Shown: positions 1 through 64,000 of the stretch, in pieces | How the letters are laid out: every line of letters starts with the position of its first letter | How positions within the stretch are numbered: position 1 is the stretch's first letter | Origin: Melanocharis versteri | Lineage: Eukaryota; Chordata; Aves; Passeriformes; Melanocharitidae | Direction: 5' to 3' | NCBI GenBank assembly: GCA_013397845.1 | Contig: VZTG01000034.1 | Coordinates: 583,321 to 647,320 of the forward strand | Length of the DNA: 64,000 bases | Position numbers and translations under genes: made by a program | The notes under the pieces: generated by a model | The model's database searches: none | Seen by the model: the letters and a program-made list of their open reading frames with translations, nothing else | Told to the model about the DNA's origin: nothing

Positions 1-3000
1 TAGAAAAGAGATAATCTGATGACCTATAGTGCTGCTTTGTGAAAAGTTGAGATGTGTTATTGTATGATGTTTCTGCCAAGGGTGTACGTGTGATCAACCT
101 TGTGAAAATCTTCTCAGAGTTGGTCAAATCAGCATTAAGTACGAATGTAAAAGATAATCCCTGCAGTGAATATGCTTCAGCCTCAGCTAAACAGGATTCC
201 TCTGTAATTTGAAGGCGAGGGCTCCTGCATTCCTCCCTGGTGTGATTTTGGATAAAAATGAGAGCATAGAAAATTCCCTTTCCGTTCTCCTGATACCAAG
301 TTCCTCTTTCCTCCCAGCTCTACCTTCCTGCAGCACAGAGGAAGCAGCCACTGGATTTAAACAGAAGGTGCAAAATGCAGATTTTCGCAGAATTATGTGC
401 AAAAAATCTAGAGATGGGGGTGGTTGAATGAGGAGAAGGAGATTGAAAAATATTAATATTCGAAAGAAATAGAAGGGAAGCTGTGCAGTGTGGGTACATG
501 TGATTTATTTTATAATGCTAATACAGTTGTTTGTTGGAATACAGTTTTGCTATCTGCATAAATTAGAAAGTATTTCTGAAATGGAGTAGGGAATAGCAAA
601 AGAGGAGAAGGCAAATCCTACTTAAGCCCTATCTTTGCTACGCTTCATTTTCTGTATTTCTAATGATTTTCCCGTGTTGTGATGTCAAGAAATGCTGGAT
701 ACTCCTAAGTCACTCTGCAGACACCGGGTGCTCTGTGCTGCTCATGTAAAAGGGCTGTACAGTACAGGCAGAGCATAATGGGGAAAAATCACTTCTAGAT
801 CTCTTAATGTGAATATAAGAAGTTTATAGAAACTTTTGCCTTGTGTGTTCTTATCTTAATTCTCTGTAAATGGAAGTATTATCAGAATGATAAAGATACT
901 TTCTTAATTCTTGTAAAGTGGTTGGTCGCAGTATTGTAGACATTATTGAAAAGTTAATGAAAACATTCAAATGCTGTATTTTGAACAAGATTTGAGTAGC
1001 CTGCAGTAGATAAGGCCTCAAGCCCTGTGCTGAAGTATTTTGCTGGATGTCCATTAAGCAGCAGCCTCTGTTCTGCCCGCTCATTCTGCCAGGTACCCCT
1101 TGGAAAATGTTCTCTGTGCCTAACACAGTTAAAGGCAATATCATGATAATGCAGACACACGGGAGGCCAGCATAAGCTTGTACAGATGCTTTTGTCCTCA
1201 CACAACCTCAGAGTATCGAACTTCACAACCCAGTATTTGTTCTGGGAAGTTAATGAATGCAATATGTGTGTATGTATTTGCTTTGTGTAAGTAGGAACCT
1301 TGTATCTGTTGGCTGGGAATGGCTTTCAGACAGCCCCACACACCTCACGTGGATGCTGTGCTCTGGCTTGCCATGTATTTTGCTTAGTTTCATCAGGACA
1401 GGTGATGTTTTCAGACAGCTGTGTGAAAAAGGATAATTTTGAAGGCAGGATGTGAAGGTATTAGGGATGTGGTGGATGGGGTGGTTGTGAGTGCTGAGGC
1501 CATGAGTTATTTCCAGATTTTGAGCCAAAGATAGCCAGTCTGTCCATGTCTGAGTGTTGCTGCTGCTGGCTGCACAGATTGTCCTTTTGCTGCTGTTTCC
1601 AAAATGAAAATAAAAGAGATTAGTAAAGGTAATAAAGTGTTAATAATCTTTTAATAGTCTGTACTGAAGTCATAACTGGCATGCAAAAAAATGTAGCTTG
1701 TTACTATCTGTGATGTATGTAAAGTGGTTTAAAGCCTGCAGAGGATCCAGATGCAGAAGGCATTTGCTCTTAATCTCAATTGCCTCTGTCGTTATGTGGA
1801 TGATAAACCACCCACAGGCTCTAGTTCCTTTTTCAATAAACGTGGTTGTATTTATTCTATACTTTGAGTTTACAGGATCAGACTCAAAGCTCCATTTATG
1901 TGGCCAGCGATCACTTGTCCTCCTAATTTATGGTGCTGTCTCTGATTTTTCAATGTGGAAGAGTAGTCTGAGCATTTAGCGGTCGGGGGCATCGTGAACC
2001 TCTTCTTTCCCCCTTCTCCCTTCCCCAAACAAGCATATCATGTTCCTCAGAGGCCTTGGAGCAGGATTCTTGCTGCTGTTATGCTATAGAATAAAACCCT
2101 GAAGTGTGCTTGCCTCATTCTGTATGCTCCATTTCAGATTTAACATCATTTTTGGAATTGAAAGCAGGGTCATTTTGCCTGGAGTTGTACAACATTAGCC
2201 AAAGTAATTCAGTTATTTCAGAAAACTGATTAGATTGTCCTCTCTCAAGGGTGGAGGCTTTTGTATTTGTTCTGTAAGGTGTGCAGTGCATTTCTGAGAA
2301 CTCCTTAACTGCTATTACGGACTTCAGCCATAATTGCAATAAATGAGCGCATAAGATCTCTGCTGTTATATTTTTCTTAAAAGAAAAAAAAAAAAGCCAG
2401 AAGCACCTTTCATGCGATTCTTTTCTGCACCCTGTGTATGAAAGATGCACCATCCTTTTCCTCTCTGCTACGTTGGTACAGTGCACTGTCATTATCTACT
2501 CTCATTTTATTAAATGATTTTTTAGACTGGGATTATTTGTGATGTGTATGTCATGACATTAGGAAAGTGCATTTTTTTTTCTGTATGTGTCTGTAAGTCA
2601 CTTCTGTATTTTGTGCAGCTCTATTTTATTTCATCCTGGAGGCTTGAATACGTGGTTTTGGGTTTTTATTTTATTTTTTTTGTCTCAAGGCAAAGATTGG
2701 GTTATTTTACCACAATAGGTAAGGAAAATAAATAGATACTTAATTTTATTTTACTGATCTAAAGGTATTGTGGTATTTGGAAATAATACAAAACCAATTG
2801 ACATGTAGAGATGCAAGCATGCCTTAAGATGGGATCACAAGAGATGCCAGAGCAGCTCTGTAATATGATTCAACAGTGGACAGATGTACTATTCCCTGTT
2901 TTAGTGTGTGGACTGACAAATGCAGTTTGTTTGCAGAGTTTTGATAGTTGAATTCCAGTGGCCCATGATTTCTAACTGAAATGTTGGCATGTTCACAGTA

Positions 3001-6000
3001 GCTAACATTTTTATTGTGTCATATATTCAATATATTAATTCAGATTAAAATCTAGATCTTTCCATACCTGTATAAACTAAAGTATCTTGTTACTTTTTTC
3101 TTGATAATTTCGAGTGAGAGCTCTTTTAATCACAGGGATTGCAGCCATACCAACTTTGTGACTTCCCAAATATTACCTGTATATACTATGGAAATAACAA
3201 ATTTTTGAGCCCTTCATGTGTGAATTGCTTACATCTCAGTTTACCAGTTACAACTTTGAGGAAGGAATGGGATGTGTACTGCTTGGGTCTGTAGTCTAAA
3301 AAGTTAGGAAACTCTGCTTTAGTGAAACCTGGAGACTCTTGGATGGATCCTGGAGCAGTTGAGCTGATGGATGCAGCCTGTGGCATTGACTGTTATGGGC
3401 AAGAAAAATAAATAAGACTTTTCTTTCACTGGTGAGTGACACTTTGCTCCAGCTCTTGATGGTAAATGGCAGCACGTGGCAGTAATTGATGGGGTAACTG
3501 ATGTCTTGGTATCAATAAGAGGCTGAGTTATAACTTAACCTTTCCCTGGGTCTGTTATCTGTCTTGTTACACATTTTTCATGACACCTGCAGCATCTTCG
3601 AGACCCTTCAGACTTCTGGGAAATTCAGTTCCAATTGACTTGAAGCTCAGAAGTTACTGAGGAAGGAGAGAGCAACCAGCCTCGTAAATAAATCTCGTAG
3701 GTCTCTTCTTGCTCTTAAAAGGAATTGCTGGGTAGTTCTGATAAACCAGCTGTCTTTTCTTGAGTATTGCCTGAATTTATTACATGTTTAAAACTTCTCT
3801 CCAGTCTGGTGGCCAGCCTTTCCAGTCTGTGAGATGGGCTGAAAAATCCCAAAGGATTGGGAAACAGAGTGCTTGCATTTCTGTAGAGAGGGGCAGGATG
3901 AGTGGAATTCCTGCCCTGCTCTTGGAGCCTGCGCCAGCCTGACCGCAGTAGGCGATGGAAGGGCAAATCCATCTCCTGCTTTCCTTTCCCGCAGGACAGA
4001 GGGCTGCTAGCAGGAGGACACGGCTGAATGGCTTTGGCAAGGAATATTTTGTGCTTCTTTCTCTCAGCAGAACTGTTTGAAGGGTTATGGATTGTAATGG
4101 GAGGCAGCTGGAGAGGCTCTTCCCCTGCATGTTCCCCATGGCAATGGGTCTCATTCATTTGCTTCACTCTGCGATTCCCAGGATGTGGCTCTTGAAGTAA
4201 ATTCAATTGACAGTAAATCCCTACCAGTCTCACTGTAGGACTGCAAGTTGAACATCATTGCTTTAGCATAAATCTTTACAAGAGATGTTAATGTTTGGTT
4301 AAAATATGCAAATATTTACTGACTTGTCTACTGTTTGTCAGCTTGGCATGCGAGACCTTGGATCTGATCCTTCTGTCTTGGCAGACATTGGGAATTTTGC
4401 CAGTAACATTAATAGGAACAGCATTGTGCCCTCTAATCTGTTTGTTTATGAAGTACAGCGAGAGTTATCTGGCTAGATGCTTTACAGTGAATTGAAAAAG
4501 CATCTGTTTGAAATTTTTTTAGGAACCGTCACATGCTTTAACTTATCTTTATCTTAGTGTATGGACCCTTTGATTCCGTAAAACACATCAGGAAGATGTG
4601 GAGCATGGAAGTGCACAGTCATGAGTTAAACTGCCGTGAAACACTGGGATTTTAGTTCATGATGTTCTCTCCTCCTACATCGATTTTAATTTGAAGTTGG
4701 ACGCATCAGACTGTGGAGTAGTTCTTCAGAGCCTCCTGTGCACCAAGCAGGCGTAGTGTTTACTTGGAAATAAATGACTGTGTGGATCACGTTGTTTATC
4801 ACTCTTCCTCCTCAAGCTGTCCCTTCTGCCTTTCCCAGCCCCCTCTGCAGTTCTGGAGGGGAAATGTGCAGCTTTATTTGGAGATTGGATTTTAGTTCCT
4901 CTTTTCATGTTTGTTTACAAAACCCGTTTGGCAAGAAGGTGGAATACTCATTAGGAATATTGAGCCTGAAAATCATTAGTTGTAGGGGGAAAACAAATTG
5001 TCCTGGTTAGTTGTAGAAACCACCAAGGTTTAAGTTACACCAGTTGGAACTAACCAGATCTTTGAAATAATATTTTGTGGAAGATAAGCTGAGTACAACT
5101 TGCCTTTCAATGAAATGTGAGTTCAGTAAGTTCTCTTCTACGTAAGGAGTTTTTTTGAGGTACAAACTATGGTGCCAGATTATATATTTATATATATAAT
5201 TTCTTAGGTATGTCCACCTATTTTGGATATGCAGCTTTAGATAGTGGGAATATGCCTGTTTACTGGTTCTTCAATATTTTGAAGATGTATTAAACTTCAC
5301 TATAGGATAAATTATTTCTCAAAATTGAATTTAGAACTCTTTTGGCATGTGGTTTTCCAGGTCTCTTTGAGAAAGTGAATAATCCTGATGTTTGTTCTGT
5401 TACATGTTTAGTATTTTAATTTCAGTTTTGCAGACAGAAGTGAAGCTCATGAGTAATTTGCTCAGTTTTGCAGAGAGAGTTGGGAATATAGGACACACCT
5501 TGTGACACTTCAGCTTTCAGTTCTAATCTGTAATAAATTCTGCTCTTAGAATGAATGTAGAAATTCCAATTTTATGCCTGAAATTTTGAAAATAAAGATT
5601 GGTAGAACTGAAAAGAAATTTCTTTTAACAAGTGCCTTCACTCCTTGGCTGTTAATGACTCTGTGAATACTTTAAGTCCTCTTAGTAGAAGTGCTCTGGA
5701 GTCTTCAGATTGACCAAAGAAATTGTGTGGGCACTGCTGGGTGTGTAAAACCCAGCTCCTCAAACAGATGAGTTGTGTATTTCTCCAACCAGTCAGCATA
5801 AGGCAGTTGATAAGGAACATCTTTGTCTTTTACGTGGTGCCATGTTGGAGGAGAAGGGCTTTCAAATCTGTCAGCTGTGCTGGCCAGGTCACTTAGCATG
5901 GGATCTGTGTTTAATCAGCTCTTTGGGAATAAACACACAGAAGCTCTGCTCAGCCTTTTGGTCAAAGGAATTTTAGTTATATGTCAGCCAGGAAGTGAGG

Positions 6001-7807
6001 AAATCAAAAGTACAGCAGAGTTCATGGAGTCCTCTATTTTCAGTCCCTTAGGAGGAAAACAGAATATACATGAGAAAAACATCAATTAACTGTTGTATCA
6101 CTGTGGAAGCAGATCCTAGGTTTGTGAAATACACAGTGGCCTAAAATGGTGGTGAAGTGGAAACCAGTGTAATTTTTAGCTGTATCTAGAAAAGATCCTT
6201 GCATACACAGCTTAAGAATACCTAACATTTATGTAATTGAAAATACGTGCTTAAGTGATCCAGCAGAACCTTTAATAGAATTACCTCATGAATGAATTTA
6301 CTCATACGTATGGAAATGCAAAACCTACTTTCCTGTTCCTATTGTTTAAAAATGCCGACTTATTTTTAGCAGAAAAAGAAATATATGGATGAATGAGGTA
6401 ATATTTTGCAAGGCTGTTATTAAGAAAGAGGCACATGTCACAGATTTGTACCATTATCACTGCAAAATATTCATGCTTACGTTCCTTCATTTTAGGGAAG
6501 ATTTTGTTTTTTAGTTGTATATGAGAAATTTTTGTATTAGTGTGGTAAAAGGGACACTGGTTTAGGTCTTGGAAAATCAATATTCCTTTATGTAATTATT
6601 TTGATACTGAATGGAAATTTAAGAATAGAAGGGAATACATAGAACACTATGTTGTACAATATATGAAAAAACTTGTTTACATTTCTCCTGAATGTTGGCT
6701 TAGGTATGTATTAATGGGGAAAGTGGGAAAATGGATTATTTTTCTTATGAAGAAAATACATTTATTTGACTTCCAGATTAAATTCTTGAAGTTACTTTAC
6801 CTTTGGTTGAAACTCTGAAAATACCAAATATAAAGGAAGCTTTTAACAGTGAATTTTTGAAGTGGACTAAAAATAGTTATTTGAGACAATTGTAATGGTT
6901 GATCTGTAATTACAAGCATTGACAATACGCGGCTTGCTAAAAGCGAAAATGAGAAATCTTAGGTTTTTTCCTCTTTCAGTTATCAGAACCCATTTTTGTG
7001 AAGTCAGCTTTAATGTACAGTGTCTCTAGGGATGTGTGTCATGTATTTAAATATGTCAATGAAGGGAGAATGTAGGCAGGGATTACAGAAGTGCTTTGCT
7101 CTTCTGCTGCTGGTTCAGATGTGGATAACCATTTGTCTTAGTTTATTGGCAGATAATGTCTGTCTGTCTCAATCCCCCCCAAATATTTACTTTAAAATTA
7201 TTTGAGAAGTTCTGCACAAAGGTGTTGGTGTGGCAGGGGTATCTAGACGTTCTCAGCAGTAAATGTAGCTAAACCAGCAGAAGGAAGAGACAAATTCTTG
7301 GTTTGCTGTTGACCCCCTGGTGTTTCCTGTCCTTCCCTGTCCATCCTTGCTGTGCTTCACCCAGAGGGAGCATCTCCTCCTCCCGTAGGTGAGAAGTGCT
7401 TGGAAGAGAAGGTGTGGTGGAGTACATGGCTGCAGGCTCGGAGACAGCACTTAGGGGACGAGTTCTGTCCCTTCCAAAGCAAGGGTTGTGTTGCCATTGA
7501 AGACCCAAAAGCCTCTGCTTAAATCCATGCTGGCTTGAAAATTTGAAACCCCTACTTACATTCTTAAAATCACTCGTGGGCTTTAAGTACCTTCTTGAAT
7601 TAGAATCAAAACTGAGAGCTGGGAGCGATGGAGAAAAGCCTGGGAAGAAATTAGTTAGTGAGAAGCTTGGTTTAGGAAATGTGACTGGCACAGCACGAGG
7701 GGGATGTGATACAGCACCTTGAGACGGGAATGGAAGTTGGTTGGCAAGTTGTCAGTGCCATTCCACAGCTAACCAACGTTTTATCGTCCCCTCTGCCCCC
7801 GCTCTAG
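1..7807. other. Non-coding block upstream of the start-codon exon; probable 5' intron and/or flank
   Basis: AT-rich DNA with many stops in all frames and no exon I can support. It ends in a pyrimidine-rich tract and AG at 7806-7807, a clear splice acceptor, so at least its right part is intron and an untranslated HELZ exon lies upstream. I see no CpG-dense promoter-like stretch. It contains a TA-rich run near 5180-5199 and a short A-rich run near 2380-2397. Open frames here, the longest 172 codons on the minus strand at 3715-4233, look like chance. Confidence 0.7.
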
Positions 7808-7825
7808 GATTTCTGTCCCTGAGTC

Positions 7826-63838
<56,013 letters not shown>

Positions 63839-64000
63839 GTAGGTGACTTTTCTTTATTTAAATTCAGAGTGTGCAATTATGACTACATTGAAGTGAAAAT
63901 GAAGGAGGTATTTACCTTTTTCAGGCATATTGCTCTGAATTGGGTCGTTGTTGGGTTAGTTTCCATAAGTAATGTCATTGAGCATAATTTGCTGCTTGAG
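63839..64000 (+). other. Start of HELZ intron 26 (runs off the window)
   Basis: Begins gtaggt after exon 26 and is AT-rich to the end of the window. Remaining HELZ coding exons are expected further right. Confidence 0.9.

Noticed and set aside
3715..4233. 172-codon minus-strand open frame, the longest away from HELZ
   Set aside because: No domain, biased codon use or splice context; it overlaps another long open frame in a different register, as expected from a locally GC-richer, stop-poor patch.
4660..4765. Short peptide with an LDASDCGV-like string reminiscent of retroelement RNase H
   Set aside because: Only about ten residues fit, the frame stops soon after, the following residues do not match the expected pattern, and no other pol-like sequence flanks it. 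Probably chance.

Overview
This window is eukaryotic, most likely from a bird. It carries one recognisable gene on the + strand: HELZ (helicase with zinc finger), a UPF1-like superfamily 1 RNA helicase. I traced 26 consecutive coding exons from the start codon at 7826 to a splice donor just after 63838. Every junction is GT-AG and the reading phase is kept throughout. Together they encode about 1,497 residues. The final roughly 445 residues expected from the human protein (about 1,940 aa, recalled length) lie beyond the right edge. Vertebrate origin follows from the gene and its exon structure. A bird is inferred from compact introns (26 coding exons in 56 kb), few recognisable transposons, and one ancient amniote MIR-like SINE. 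A passerine is possible but not shown.

Layout. Positions 1-7807 are AT-rich non-coding DNA, ending in a polypyrimidine tract and AG. The start-codon exon therefore has an upstream untranslated exon that I cannot place, and this block is probably wholly or partly first intron. Exons 1-3 (7808-13245) encode a TPR-like helical N terminus. Exons 4-7 (15419-19718) lead into and contain a CCCH zinc finger, which is split by intron 6. Exons 8-11 (20735-29725) encode the conserved middle region. Exons 12-20 (33462-51638) encode the helicase core with Walker A, DEAA box, GDxxQ, NYRSH and the C-terminal RecA motifs. Exon 21 (54741-54945) ends the core and carries a PAM2-type motif. Exons 22-26 (58918-63838) encode a Pro/Gln-rich disordered tail with a short polyglutamine run.

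The encoded protein is an mRNA regulator. The TPR-like and zinc-finger parts probably contact RNA or protein, the RecA domains bind and hydrolyse ATP, PAM2 docks on cytoplasmic poly(A)-binding protein, and the tail region of the family connects to CCR4-NOT.

I found no second protein-coding gene, RNA gene, CRISPR array or novel system. The observations worth checking concern RNA processing: a candidate intronic poly(A) site that would truncate the helicase, a candidate poison exon, two NAGNAG acceptors, an in-frame skippable Walker A exon, and a CpG-dense helicase exon. A few intron blocks differ in texture from their surroundings and may be old element remnants or conserved non-coding DNA.
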